This document shows positions 18,795-27,798 of a stretch of DNA of 46,778 nt, one piece after another. A model generated the notes under the pieces. It ran no database searches and had not been told where the DNA came from. It was given only the letters and a program-made list of their open reading frames with translations. A program made the position numbers and the translations under genes. The first letter of the stretch is position 1, and each line of letters starts with the position of its first letter. The stretch comes from Calothrix sp. CSU_2_0 (GTDB taxonomy: Bacteria > Cyanobacteriota > Cyanobacteriia > Cyanobacteriales > Nostocaceae), in contig JAAUPE010000046.1 in the NCBI GenBank assembly GCA_012034595.1, forward strand, positions 1-46,778, read 5' to 3'.

Positions 18795-19469
18795 ATGCCG
18801 AGAATTATTCAAGCTCAAGACGTAACTCTTGGCGATTTGAAGGAAAGATTTGACTTACAAAAGTCTACCGATGAAAGATTTTTTGATGAATGTTTGGAGA
18901 ATTTACCCGAACTTACGGATTTAGAAAAGCAATATTTAGAGCGAGTGAAAACGAATTATATCAGCTTGGTAGAAAATTCTCCACTTTTAGAAGAAGCTGT
19001 AAAGTTAGTGGTTTTATCCCCATTATTAGATTTAGCAGGATTTTATCGATCTCCCTTTCAAATAGCAACGGAAGAACCAATCGAAATTAGCGAGGAAGTT
19101 GCAATTACCAATACTGTAGAAGAGAATGAAATTCAGAAAGAGATAATTAAAGGGAAGATTGACGTTTTGGTATTGTACAAACAATTGTGGTTGTTGGTAA
19201 TTGAGTCAAAAAGAAGCAATTTCTCTCTACAAAAAGCAATTCCCCAAGCTTTGACTTATATGCTTTCCAGTCCCAATCTAAATCAAATTTCCCAGAAAAA
19301 TATTTATGGTTTTATTACCAACGGTGAAGATTTTCAATTTATTAAATTAGCTATTGTTGAGGACAAACCAGTTTATGAATTATCGGATAGATTGACTTTA
19401 TATAAACGAGAAAATGAATTATATAATGTTTTAATTTTATTGAAAAAATTAGGTCAAATGATTATTTAG
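18795..19469 (+). CDS. Restriction-endonuclease-like (type I R-subunit N-terminal type) hypothetical protein
   Basis: A 224-residue protein. An N-terminal helical part (LTDLEKQYLERVKTNYISLV) is followed by a nuclease-like core: GKIDVLVLYKQLWLLVIESK supplies the Asp and E-x-K of a PD-(D/E)XK fold, followed by AIPQALTYMLSS with the conserved Gln. Proteins of this sort are numerous in cyanobacteria and resemble the nuclease domain of HsdR without its helicase. There are no restriction partners nearby. It shares the plan of the gene at 9825-10418. The start codon is 22 bases after a HIP1-rich spacer. Confidence 0.65.
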   Translation: MPRIIQAQDVTLGDLKERFDLQKSTDERFFDECLENLPELTDLEKQYLERVKTNYISLVENSPLLEEAVKLVVLSPLLDLAGFYRSPFQIATEEPIEISEEVAITNTVEENEIQKEIIKGKIDVLVLYKQLWLLVIESKRSNFSLQKAIPQALTYMLSSPNLNQISQKNIYGFITNGEDFQFIKLAIVEDKPVYELSDRLTLYKRENELYNVLILLKKLGQMII

Positions 19470-19472
19470 TTT

Positions 19473-19511
19473 GTAGGTTGGGTGGAGGCTTTGCGTAACC
19501 CAACATTAATC
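19473..19511. repeat. Short GTAGGTTGGGT...AACCCAACATTAAT element
   Basis: The ends pair over TTGGGT/ACCCAA. It lies three bases after the stop of the nuclease-like gene, at its 3' end like the copies at 9641 and 41210. Confidence 0.65.
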
Positions 19512-19686
19512 TATTTTTCTTTTGACGAATCAAAAACAGTTTACACGTAACTAAAAATGTAGGACTTCGGCATTGACAGGAAAGACATCGTAAATCCAAT
19601 CCATACATCTCTACCGCGATCGCAATCTAACCCAAAATCCACAGAAAATGTTACATCTATAAACGGAACGTCGCAGGGAAAAAAAC

Positions 19687-20745
19687 GTGAAAGCACAGGT
19701 ATTTCGTGGTGTCAATAATCTTTCCTATGAGGAAATCCCCGTACCTTCGCTGGAACCCGATGAGGTTTTGGTACAGGTGAAGGTGGTGGGTTTGTGTCAA
19801 TCCGATATCAAAAAAATTCTTTATCCTTTATACGAACCACCTCGCATTTTTGGACACGAAACTGCGGGAGTAATCGCTGGAGTGGGTGCAAATGTGAAAA
19901 AATGGGAAATTGGGCGGCGAGTTGCGGTGATGCACCATATTCCCTGTATGCGCTGCGATTATTGTTTGCATGAGAATTATTCGATGTGCGATACCTATAA
20001 AAATATTGTCACGACTGCGGGTTTTGCTCCCAGTGGTGGAGGTTTCGCTGAATACGTGAAAGTTCCAGGTCATATCGTCAATCATGGGGGTTTAATTCCC
20101 ATCCCCGACCATATTAGTTTTGAGGAAGCAAGCTTTGTAGAACCGACAAATTGCTGCCTTAAAGCTGTAAAAAAGGCAAATATTCAACCAGGACAAACTG
20201 TTTTGATTACAGGTGCGGGTCCAATTGGTTTGATGTTCGTGATGTTGGTAAAATATTTTGGTGCCAAAGCGATCGCAACCGATTTAATTCCCGCTCGAAT
20301 TGAAAAAGCTTTACATGTTGGTGCGGAAGCTGCTTTTGATGCACGAGATACTGATTTACCGAGTAAGATTCAAGCGTTAACGAATGGAATGGGTGTGGAT
20401 GTAACTTTACTTGCAGTTCCTAGCGAAAAGGCATTTTCCCAAGCTTTGGATTGTACCCGTAAAGGTGGAAAAATCCTCTTTTTTGCCGAGTTTCCTGATG
20501 AAGTCGAAATCCCCATCAATCCGAACATTTTATATCGTCGAGAAATCGACTTGATCGGTAGTTATAGCTCGTCGTTTAAATTGCAAAGTTTATCGGCAGA
20601 CATTGTCTTCAATCGTCGTATCGATGTGAAAAAATTAATTAGCGATCGCATTGCTCTCCAAGATTTATCGAAAGCGGTCACACAAGCTGTTAAACCAACA
20701 CCGGAAACTTATAAAATTTTGATTTATCCCGAATTTGGAGAATAG
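19687..20745 (+). CDS. Zinc-dependent medium-chain alcohol/polyol dehydrogenase
   Basis: A 352-residue NAD(P)-dependent dehydrogenase beginning with GTG. Catalytic zinc ligands are Cys37 (GLCQSD), His57-Glu58 (GHETAG) and Glu near 152 (FVEPTNCC). The structural zinc site is C87-x2-C90-x2-C93-x7-C101. The Rossmann motif GAGPIGLM follows near residue 175. The pattern is closest to the threonine/sorbitol/galactitol dehydrogenase group, but the substrate is not evident. The glycosyltransferase gene at 20897 follows on the same strand after 151 bases. Confidence 0.9.
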   Translation: MKAQVFRGVNNLSYEEIPVPSLEPDEVLVQVKVVGLCQSDIKKILYPLYEPPRIFGHETAGVIAGVGANVKKWEIGRRVAVMHHIPCMRCDYCLHENYSMCDTYKNIVTTAGFAPSGGGFAEYVKVPGHIVNHGGLIPIPDHISFEEASFVEPTNCCLKAVKKANIQPGQTVLITGAGPIGLMFVMLVKYFGAKAIATDLIPARIEKALHVGAEAAFDARDTDLPSKIQALTNGMGVDVTLLAVPSEKAFSQALDCTRKGGKILFFAEFPDEVEIPINPNILYRREIDLIGSYSSSFKLQSLSADIVFNRRIDVKKLISDRIALQDLSKAVTQAVKPTPETYKILIYPEFGE

Positions 20746-20896
20746 GTGATGAAAAAATTAAGTTTTCTCATTTTTACTTGTCTCGCTTAAAATTTAAAGA
20801 TAGTGAAAGCAAATCATATCGATTTATGATTGGATTGATAAATCCCAGACACAAAAACAACTGGTTGAGTAAAATATCCAGTAAAGAGAAAGTGGC

Positions 20897-22096
20897 GTGG
20901 AAATGGGAACGTTAGGAGAGGTTCGGGTGAACGGCAGTGATAAAGACTATCTTTTGAAACCAGCATCAATTTTGTGTGTTGGTTTAGGGTGGTTTCCAAA
21001 AACACCTGGAGGTTTGGAACGGTATGTCTATGATTTAACTCACCAATTAGCTGTAAATCAAGACCAAATAGAACTTTGCGGGATTGATTTACCAGAAGCT
21101 GAACCAAATTTAGCAATTAAGTTGACTAATTTGGCTTCTGTTGAAGAATCGCTTTTGCAGCGAATGCGCTCCTGTCGTGCCAATTTTCGGAAAACAAGAA
21201 CAGAAAAACCCGACGCAATCAATTTACATTTTGCACTGTACAGCTTCCCGATTTTGGATTTACTGCCAAAAGGAGTTCCCATTACCTTTAATTTTCATGG
21301 TCCTTGGGTATCCGAAAGCATCGAAGAAACCAAAGGGTCGAAAATTAGCTTTTTAATCAAAAAATGGTTAATCGAACAGCGAACTTATAATCGATGCGAT
21401 CGCTTCATTGTCTTGAGCAAAGCTTTTGGTAATGTTCTGCATCAAGACTATCAAGTACCTTGGGAAAAAATTCATGTAATTCCCGGAGGTGTAGATATTC
21501 AAAGATTCCAACCGAATCTATCGCCTCAACAAGCGCGTACCAAGTTAGGATGGCAACAAGACCGTCAAATTATTTTTACATCCCGTCGTCTCGTGCATCG
21601 CGTCGGTATCGATAAATTATTAAATGCGATCGCTAAAATCAAATCTACAGTACCAGATGTTTGGGTCGCAATTGCCGGAAGAGGTCCTTTACAAGAAAAA
21701 TTACAGCAACAAGCTAGCGAACTTGGACTTGATGACTATGTGAAATTTATTGGATTTTTACCCGATGAAGATTTACCCATAGCATATCAAGCCGCAGACT
21801 TAAGTATCATGCCCAGTCAGTCATTTGAAGGGTTTGGTCTCGCTATCGTTGAATCATTAGCTTGTGGTACTCCAGTACTCTGTACACCAATTGGAGGAAT
21901 GCCAGAAATATTACAGAATTTTTCTCCGCAACTAATCACAACTTCAGCCGATGAGAATGCGATCGCGGCAACTCTAGAACAGGTTTTATTAGGTAAAATC
22001 CCGATTCCATCCCGTTCTGAATGTCGCGACTATGCAATAGCTAACTTTGATTGGGGCAAAATCGCGCAGCAGGTACGGCAGGTTTTCTTGGGATAA
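20897..22096 (+). CDS. Glycosyltransferase family 4
   Basis: A 399-residue GT-B fold enzyme. The N-terminal acceptor domain starts with ILCVGLGWFPKTPGGLERYV; the C-terminal donor domain has IIFTSRRLVHRVGIDKLL, VAIAGRGPLQEKL, and the E-x7-E motif of GT4 (SFEGFGLAIVESLACGTPVL). The linker HVIPGGVDIQRFQP is typical. It transfers a sugar from a nucleotide donor; polysaccharide or glycolipid synthesis is likely, but the acceptor is unknown. The frame can start at GTG 20897 or at ATG 20903; neither has a strong ribosome-binding site. Confidence 0.88.
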   Translation: MEMGTLGEVRVNGSDKDYLLKPASILCVGLGWFPKTPGGLERYVYDLTHQLAVNQDQIELCGIDLPEAEPNLAIKLTNLASVEESLLQRMRSCRANFRKTRTEKPDAINLHFALYSFPILDLLPKGVPITFNFHGPWVSESIEETKGSKISFLIKKWLIEQRTYNRCDRFIVLSKAFGNVLHQDYQVPWEKIHVIPGGVDIQRFQPNLSPQQARTKLGWQQDRQIIFTSRRLVHRVGIDKLLNAIAKIKSTVPDVWVAIAGRGPLQEKLQQQASELGLDDYVKFIGFLPDEDLPIAYQAADLSIMPSQSFEGFGLAIVESLACGTPVLCTPIGGMPEILQNFSPQLITTSADENAIAATLEQVLLGKIPIPSRSECRDYAIANFDWGKIAQQVRQVFLG

Positions 22097-22874
22097 TTTG
22101 TGATTGTTAATTGGTTTGAAGACGTTCCGGTGGAATCGGTTTGAAGACGTTCCACCGGAACGTCTCTACGTAATACTTAAATTCGGTCATGAATGCTTGA
22201 CAATGCCCTTGGCGATATTATGTCTAGCGCTAGATTGTAAATTATTTCACAACTCGTAATATAAAGTCTAAACACATTCACGCTTGTGTCAACTTTATTT
22301 AAGAAAATGTAGCTTTTGTAACAAAAATAATGTTTTTTTCATCTATAGTATAATCGCTAACCTAAAACAGATGATAATCAGATTAAATAACACATCTGTA
22401 AAAACATATCTATAAGATGCTTGCTCTAGTATTGAATTACGAAAAGCGCTTTAGAGATAAATATTCTTTGCCCTAGCCTCAAAGTCAAAGAAGCTGATAT
22501 TTATGCTGGAAAAATACTTCTAAGGATTAATTCATTACTTGATTAATTAATAGTAGATTCTGCCGCGATCGCAAATTTTTGTTTTTGCTAAAATGCTGTG
22601 ATAAAAAGCTTTGGCAATTTTTGATTAATTGTATAGAGTTATTTCTATGATTTGAAAAAATCTCGACTATACATAAAAAAATAAATCGACATAATTTAAT
22701 CCACTTCTATTAAAAGATATGTAGAATGTGGCACTTTTTAAATTAAAATAAAGATTAATTAAACTTTTCGTAAGTTTTGTTTCGCAGTTTTCTCTTTCGC
22801 AAAATTGCGGCACACAAAGTAAGCGCATTCAGCCAGTCACTTAGAACATCAGTAACATCAACTACCAAATACCC
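22097..22874. other. Long intergenic region ahead of the second glycosyltransferase
   Basis: 778 bases without a gene. The first 80 hold a palindromic repeat (22120-22165); the rest is strongly AT-rich with several T runs and one HIP1 site near 22563. It is probably a long leader or promoter region for the gene at 22875. No riboswitch-like fold is recognised. Confidence 0.4.
22120..22165. repeat. Double AGACGTTCC palindrome (REP-like)
   Basis: AGACGTTCCGGTGGAA at 22120-22135 is the exact reverse complement of TTCCACCGGAACGTCT at 22150-22165. The right part is itself a palindrome, AGACGTTCC-ACC-GGAACGTCT, followed by CTACG. Same family as 10569-10589. Confidence 0.8.
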
Positions 22875-24164
22875 ATGAGTATTCAATCAGCACAACGTAT
22901 TGCCTTAATTTCATTCCACGGCGATCCAGCAGTTGAAATTGGTCGGGAAGAAGCAGGAGGACAGAATGTCTACGTTCGTAACGTTGGAGAAGCACTAGCT
23001 AGACTGGGATGGCAAGTGGATATGTATACCCGCAAAGTGAGTCCAACACAAGCGGAAATAGTTCAACATACCCCAGGTTGTCGGACTATTCGATTTAGTG
23101 CAGGTCCACTTGAGTTTATTCCACGAGATAATTTGTTTGAGTATTTACCGGAGTTTATCGATCGATTTCTCAAATTCAAGCAAGAAAATGGTATTGACTA
23201 TCAAGTCGTGCATACCAATTATTGGATGTCTGGCTGGATGGGAATGTATTTAAAAAAACTTCTTGGATATAAGCAAGTTCACACATATCATTCGCTTGGT
23301 GCAGTTAAGTACGCCACAATAGAAAATATTCCTGCCATTGCCAGCAAGCGACTCGAAAGTGAATGCGAAGTATTGGAACAAGCAGAGCGGATAGTTGCAA
23401 CAAGTCCACAGGAAAAAGCCCATATGCGGCAATTGGTATCTACCAAAGGAAATATTGACATTATTCCTTGTGGCACTGATATTCACAGCTTTGGTTCGAT
23501 CGATCGGAATGCTGCGAGGGTTGCCTTAGGAATCGAACCTGATGCCAAGTTAGTGTTATATGTAGGACGTTTTGACCATCGTAAAGGGATTGAAACTTTA
23601 GTTAGAGCGATGCGAGAGTCAAAGTTTTACGGCGATCAGAAACTGCAAATTATTATTGGTGGTGGAAGTGTTCCCGGACAAAGTGATGGGATCGAACGCG
23701 ATCGCATCGAAGGTATTGTAGATGAATTAGGATTGCGCGAACATACCAAATTTCCCGGTCGTCTCAGTCAAGAAATACTCCCTAGCTACTATGCTGCTGC
23801 CGATGTTTGTGTGGTTCCCAGTCATTACGAACCGTTTGGATTAGTTGCAATCGAAGCAATGGCAAGCGGTACACCTGTAGTTGCTAGTGATGTCGGTGGA
23901 CTACAATTTACTGTTGTTCCGGGGGAAACCGGTTTACTCGCACAACCGCAAGACGTTGCAGAGTTTGCGATCGCAATTGACAAGATAATTTCTAATCCGG
24001 AATGGCGGGATAAATTAGGTGAAGCTGGAAAACGTCGCGTTCATAATAAGTTTAGTTGGGATGGTGTCGCGAACCAACTGAGTGAACTGTATTTACAACT
24101 GATCGCGCAGCCAGTACTACAAGAAGAACAGAAGGAAGTAGAAGCGGCATTGTCTGGTAAATAA
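22875..24164 (+). CDS. Glycosyltransferase family 4, sucrose-phosphate-synthase/MshA-like
   Basis: A 429-residue GT4 enzyme. The start (IALISFHGDPAVEIGREEAGGQNVYV) has the GGQNVYV loop shared by minimal sucrose-phosphate synthases and MshA-type enzymes. The donor half has LYVGRFDHRKGIETLVRAM, the basic GGGSVPGQ region and EPFGLVAIEAMASGTPVVAS (E-x7-E). Length and motifs fit a single-domain cyanobacterial enzyme. Whether the acceptor is fructose-6-phosphate, inositol phosphate or a glycan cannot be decided. It ends about 160 bases before a candidate small-RNA promoter. Confidence 0.88.
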   Translation: MSIQSAQRIALISFHGDPAVEIGREEAGGQNVYVRNVGEALARLGWQVDMYTRKVSPTQAEIVQHTPGCRTIRFSAGPLEFIPRDNLFEYLPEFIDRFLKFKQENGIDYQVVHTNYWMSGWMGMYLKKLLGYKQVHTYHSLGAVKYATIENIPAIASKRLESECEVLEQAERIVATSPQEKAHMRQLVSTKGNIDIIPCGTDIHSFGSIDRNAARVALGIEPDAKLVLYVGRFDHRKGIETLVRAMRESKFYGDQKLQIIIGGGSVPGQSDGIERDRIEGIVDELGLREHTKFPGRLSQEILPSYYAAADVCVVPSHYEPFGLVAIEAMASGTPVVASDVGGLQFTVVPGETGLLAQPQDVAEFAIAIDKIISNPEWRDKLGEAGKRRVHNKFSWDGVANQLSELYLQLIAQPVLQEEQKEVEAALSGK

Positions 24165-24289
24165 TTCCTTTTGCCAATTTCAGGTAATGGGAAATCGGTA
24201 ATGGCTACGACGTTTGCAGTCTTTTTGTATATCTTTAATTATTACCTTTTGTTATTGCCCATTACCCATTACCAAATCACTAATTATTG

Positions 24290-24320
24290 TTGATTCGGTT
24301 AGTTGTTGAGCGACTATAAT
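24290..24320 (+). promoter_or_regulatory. Sigma-70-type promoter of a candidate small RNA
   Basis: TTGATT at 24290-24295 and a perfect TATAAT at 24315-24320 with a 19-base spacer, in a region with no ORF. Start of transcription would be near 24327. Confidence 0.45.
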
Positions 24321-24326
24321 CATTGT

Positions 24327-24402
24327 GGAAAATTAATTTTCAGTAAATTTACTCAATTTTTTCAAATAAAGATTTCTAGAGCAGTCAAACTGCTCTTTTT
24401 TA
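24327..24402 (+). ncRNA. Candidate ~75-nt small RNA
   Basis: Between a TATAAT box and a textbook terminator lies a stretch with two short palindromes, GAAAATTAATTTTC and AGTAAATTTACT, and no start codon with an ORF. This promoter-hairpins-terminator layout is what a trans-acting RNA gene looks like. No known family was recognised. Alternatively the terminator simply ends the glycosyltransferase transcript. Confidence 0.4.
24378..24402 (+). terminator. Rho-independent terminator
   Basis: AGAGCAGT and ACTGCTCT form a perfect 8-bp stem with loop CAA, directly followed by six T. It is the strongest terminator in the window. Confidence 0.85.
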
Positions 24403-24737
24403 TGTATTTACACTTGAGATATTATTGATTTATGCTACTTTCATCTCATCAACTAATTTCGCGATCGCATCAGTAATTTCACATATTAGATTAAGCTTTT
24501 ACATTAAATCAAACTTTTCATAAACCCCAGAATTAATCATCGACAGTATCAAATGTATGCTTTAGGCTATTTGATATACAACAAAACCAAACAAAACAAA
24601 ATCCGAGATTTTAAAGAGATTTTTCTTTTTATTCTCTACTCGCAAAAAATGGTTCATATTTGATTTAGGGAATGCAATTGCGACAAATTTGACATCATTA
24701 ATTTTGAAAAAATAGATAAATATTCAGGAATAATAAA

Positions 24738-25466
24738 ATGACTTATTTTGAGAAATTGATTAATCAACGTAAATCGCTGATTGTGTTTGGATTAGCTGCA
24801 ATTGGTTTAATTTCCGCACCAAGTTCTGCAAGTGCCTTTACTATTGTTAATACTCCAGGTTTTGGTGATACTGCATTTGAACAATTGCGAACCGACGGCA
24901 AGTTTACAGAATTATTTGTTGCGGAAGGAAGAATAGGTAATAACGCGAATAACGGCACTCATGAAATAGATATTCTTGAAGATACCAAAAAAAGTTTTAT
25001 CCCAGTTGCAAAAGGCGATCGCACTTGGGTAAATGGTGGATTAGTAGACTTTTCTTTAATATATGATGGTAGCAAAGTCACATACAAAGTTGACAATCAA
25101 ACCCTGATAAGTCAGCAGTTCTCTGGTGGTGTCACCGACATTTTTCTGCGTACAAATGCAAGTCTAGTCGGTAGCAAAACCTCGCTCAAAAACTTATTTT
25201 TCAACGGTACAAGTATTGGTAATCTAGAATCTTCTGCTGTCACTGCTAGAGATACAGACTATCTACAAATTAGTCAGGTTACAGCACCTTTTACATTAAC
25301 AGGAAAATCATCCTTTAGTTGGACTGGTGCAAGACCATCAAATTCCAACTTAGCCTTTCAAATCAAAGTTGGGAATTCACCAAAAGCTGTACCCGAACCA
25401 GGAATGGTTAGTGCGATCGTCGGTGTTGGTACTATTGGTTACAAACGCAGAAAAAAACATATTTAA
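24738..25466 (+). CDS. Secreted PEP-CTERM protein (choice-of-anchor type)
   Basis: The 242-residue protein has a signal peptide (LIVFGLAAIGLISAPSSASA, cleavage near residue 33) and ends in a PEP-CTERM sorting tag: VPEPGMVSAIVGVGTIGYKRRKK, that is VPEP, a short hydrophobic helix and a basic end. The middle is beta-rich (VDFSLIYDGSKVTYKVDNQT, ITDIFLRTNASLVGSKTSL-like strands), resembling the choice-of-anchor domains of surface proteins. PEP-CTERM proteins are exported and processed by exosortase, and often relate to exopolysaccharide. The two glycosyltransferases upstream are compatible with that but not proof. Confidence 0.82.
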   Translation: MTYFEKLINQRKSLIVFGLAAIGLISAPSSASAFTIVNTPGFGDTAFEQLRTDGKFTELFVAEGRIGNNANNGTHEIDILEDTKKSFIPVAKGDRTWVNGGLVDFSLIYDGSKVTYKVDNQTLISQQFSGGVTDIFLRTNASLVGSKTSLKNLFFNGTSIGNLESSAVTARDTDYLQISQVTAPFTLTGKSSFSWTGARPSNSNLAFQIKVGNSPKAVPEPGMVSAIVGVGTIGYKRRKKHI

Positions 25467-25510
25467 TCCAAGTAGGTAGGCGGGAAAATTTATAACTATG
25501 TAACGAAAAG

Positions 25511-25820
25511 TTAACCAGAACGATTAGAGTCAAATTTGACACGTTGTGTACTGTAGTTAGCTTTTTCTCCCCTAGCTTTAACGCCATCGTCTAATTCATC
25601 ATCAAATATTTGCCCACATAGTTCGTCTTTTTTAAGGTGCTGCCACTCCAATTCAATTGGGTACCCTTCGGGAAGCAAGCTACATCTCCGAGCAGTGTGC
25701 GGGGAAAAAAAAGATGTACAAACCTTGGCTTTCCCACTTTGGACAGAGCTTCTGCACTTCTTTACATCGGTGTATCGGTCAGTTATCATCTACAATCACC
25801 CTGATGCGTCCAACTTTTTC
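25511..25820 (-). pseudogene. Remnant of an IS630-type DDE transposase
   Basis: Minus-strand frames together give IRVIVDDN-stop-PIHRCKEV, then KLCPKWESQGLYIFFFP, then (after a shift) PIELEWQHLKKDELCGQIFD and ARGEKANYSTQRVKFDS. This is the order of the second Asp, the hydrophobic YIFFFP strand and the catalytic Glu helix of the DDE superfamily. Two in-frame stops, at least one frameshift and an apparent small deletion after DDELD show it is dead. The N-terminal half is missing; a GGATTTT heptamer repeat (25821-25846) occupies the place next to it. Confidence 0.6.
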
Positions 25821-25987
25821 CTTGGATTTTGGATTTTGGATTTTGCGCGTGCGGAGAGAAGCTTCTGCCTTCTGACTCCCTGCCCTTGCCCCTTCATTTA
25901 TGTAGATTCGATAGATTGTACCGATAATGACGAAATCTTGAGCCATAAGAATGCCAAGATATTTAGCAGAAGCGTATTTAACCACTT

Positions 25988-27520
25988 ATGCCAGAACTAC
26001 GCCATTCCATAGCTCATCACTACCACGAACGAACAAAGTACGATCCAGATACTATAACTTCCAAAAGCCAGGGTTTGGATTGGTCAAAACAACCAGTACC
26101 ATTTAAGGAGTATAAAATTGGTTCGACAATTGACTTAAAGCCGTATATTCAAGAAACACCAGAAAAATTTACCGATAATCCCGATGCTGTATGGTGGCGT
26201 AGACTATCGCGTTTACTATTCTGTAGTTACGGATTGACTGCGAGAATCCCCTCAATGGGCAGCGCTGTCTATTTGAGGTCATCCCCAAGTGCTGGAGGGT
26301 TATATCCAGCCGAATTATATGTGATTTCGCGGGGTACACCATTGTTACCTGCGGGGTTATATAACTATCAGTGTCGCACCCATTCGCTAATGCGTTTTTG
26401 GGAAAACGATGTTTGGAAAAGTTTGCAGGATGCTTGTTTTTGGCATTCAGCGCTGGAAAATACCCAAATTGCCATTATCGTGACTGCGGTATTTTACCGC
26501 TCGGCTTGGCGATATGAAGATCGAGCTTATCGGCGAATTTTTCTGGATGCAGGACATTTGCTGGGTAATATCGAGCTTTCAGCTTCAATTACAGACTTTC
26601 GCTCCCATCTAATTGGTGGCTTTGTGGATGAAGCTGTAAATGAAATGCTTTATGTAGACTCTAAACAAGAAGGTGCGATCGCGGTTCTACCTCTGGCTGA
26701 TATGCTCGATCCTAACCAAAATTTACCAACGGGACGCACTGCTTTACCTTCTGCCACAGAAACTGAGTACCCTCAACTTCCTGATGGCGAACTTTTGGCA
26801 TATTTCCACCGGATGACGCAAATTCAATCTGGAACCACAGGTAAATTGAATCTGCCGGAAATCCAACAAGAAATATCCATTGAAGATAAATATAACTTTC
26901 CTTTCTGTCAAAAAATTTCCACCCTCACTACCCAAATTGACTGGGGAGAAAAGCTTGATAAACTCGAAGTGACGATTCTCAAGCGTCGTTCTACCCGTGC
27001 CTATAGCGGTGAGGATTTAACATTAGATGAACTCAAATCACTACTCGATTTTACTTACCAACCCTGCCATTATCTTGACCAAGATTTAGATATTTCCCCT
27101 GATTATTTTGACCTGAATTTAATACAAACATTTATTGCCACTTCGGGAGTTGAAGGACTCGAAGCAGGTTGTTATTATTACGCACCCAAGGCACAAGAAT
27201 TAAGACAAATTCGGTTTAAAAATTTTCGGAGAGAATTACATTATCTGTGTTTGGGGCAAGACTTGGGACGTGATGCATCGGCTGTAATTTTTCATACTGC
27301 CGATTTAAAAGCGTCGATCGCCCAGTATGGAGATAGGGTTTATCGCTATCTACATATGGATGCCGGACATTTAGGTCAACGGCTAAATTTAGCTGCGACT
27401 CGGCTGAATATTGGTGTTAGCGGTATTGGTGGTTTTTTTGATGACCAGGTAAACGAAGTTTTGGGGATTCCTCAAGATGAAGCGGTGTTGTATATAACTA
27501 CACTTGGTCGTCCTCGATAA
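25988..27520 (+). CDS. SagB/ThcOx-type nitroreductase-fold oxidoreductase, two fused domains
   Basis: A 510-residue protein with two tandem nitroreductase-like FMN domains. Domain 1 (about 60-265) includes LRSSPSAGGLYPAELYVISR and the DAGHLLGNIELSA helix; domain 2 (about 315-510) begins KRRSTRAYSGEDLTLDELKS and includes HMDAGHLGQRLNLAATRLNI and FFDDQVNEVLGI. SagB-type enzymes oxidise azolines to azoles in peptide maturation, but many cyanobacterial members have no peptide cluster, and no cyclodehydratase or precursor gene is seen here. The gene starts within 170 bases of the transposase remnant and ends 50 bases before a strong terminator. Confidence 0.88.
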   Translation: MPELRHSIAHHYHERTKYDPDTITSKSQGLDWSKQPVPFKEYKIGSTIDLKPYIQETPEKFTDNPDAVWWRRLSRLLFCSYGLTARIPSMGSAVYLRSSPSAGGLYPAELYVISRGTPLLPAGLYNYQCRTHSLMRFWENDVWKSLQDACFWHSALENTQIAIIVTAVFYRSAWRYEDRAYRRIFLDAGHLLGNIELSASITDFRSHLIGGFVDEAVNEMLYVDSKQEGAIAVLPLADMLDPNQNLPTGRTALPSATETEYPQLPDGELLAYFHRMTQIQSGTTGKLNLPEIQQEISIEDKYNFPFCQKISTLTTQIDWGEKLDKLEVTILKRRSTRAYSGEDLTLDELKSLLDFTYQPCHYLDQDLDISPDYFDLNLIQTFIATSGVEGLEAGCYYYAPKAQELRQIRFKNFRRELHYLCLGQDLGRDASAVIFHTADLKASIAQYGDRVYRYLHMDAGHLGQRLNLAATRLNIGVSGIGGFFDDQVNEVLGIPQDEAVLYITTLGRPR

Positions 27521-27570
27521 AATAAATCAATATTTTATCGCAATTGATAATGCTTAGATGCAATCAATTT

Positions 27571-27602
27571 CCCTCTCGACAGGATTGTGGAGAGGGTTTT
27601 TT
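27571..27602 (+). terminator. Rho-independent terminator after the SagB-type gene
   Basis: CCCTCTC at 27571-27577 pairs with GAGAGGG at 27590-27596, followed by six T. Confidence 0.85.
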
Positions 27603-27798
27603 AATGACTAAGAGATGAAATCTTAAAAAGGTGACAGAATATCTAACTGTTTACATATTCGCACGGCAAAGTTTGTAACTCTTTGCAAGACTCATAATGG
27701 CATCAGCAAAAATACTTGGTAAAAATTAGCGGTTTGTAAAAATTTGAGCCATACTCGTGAAGTTTACATAAATTCATCTCTCTTTAGTTAGATAGCGT

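Noticed and set aside
25657-26012. Plus-strand open frames before the SagB-type gene
   Set aside because: The minus strand there reads as a decayed transposase; the plus-strand frames are its shadow plus a heptamer repeat.
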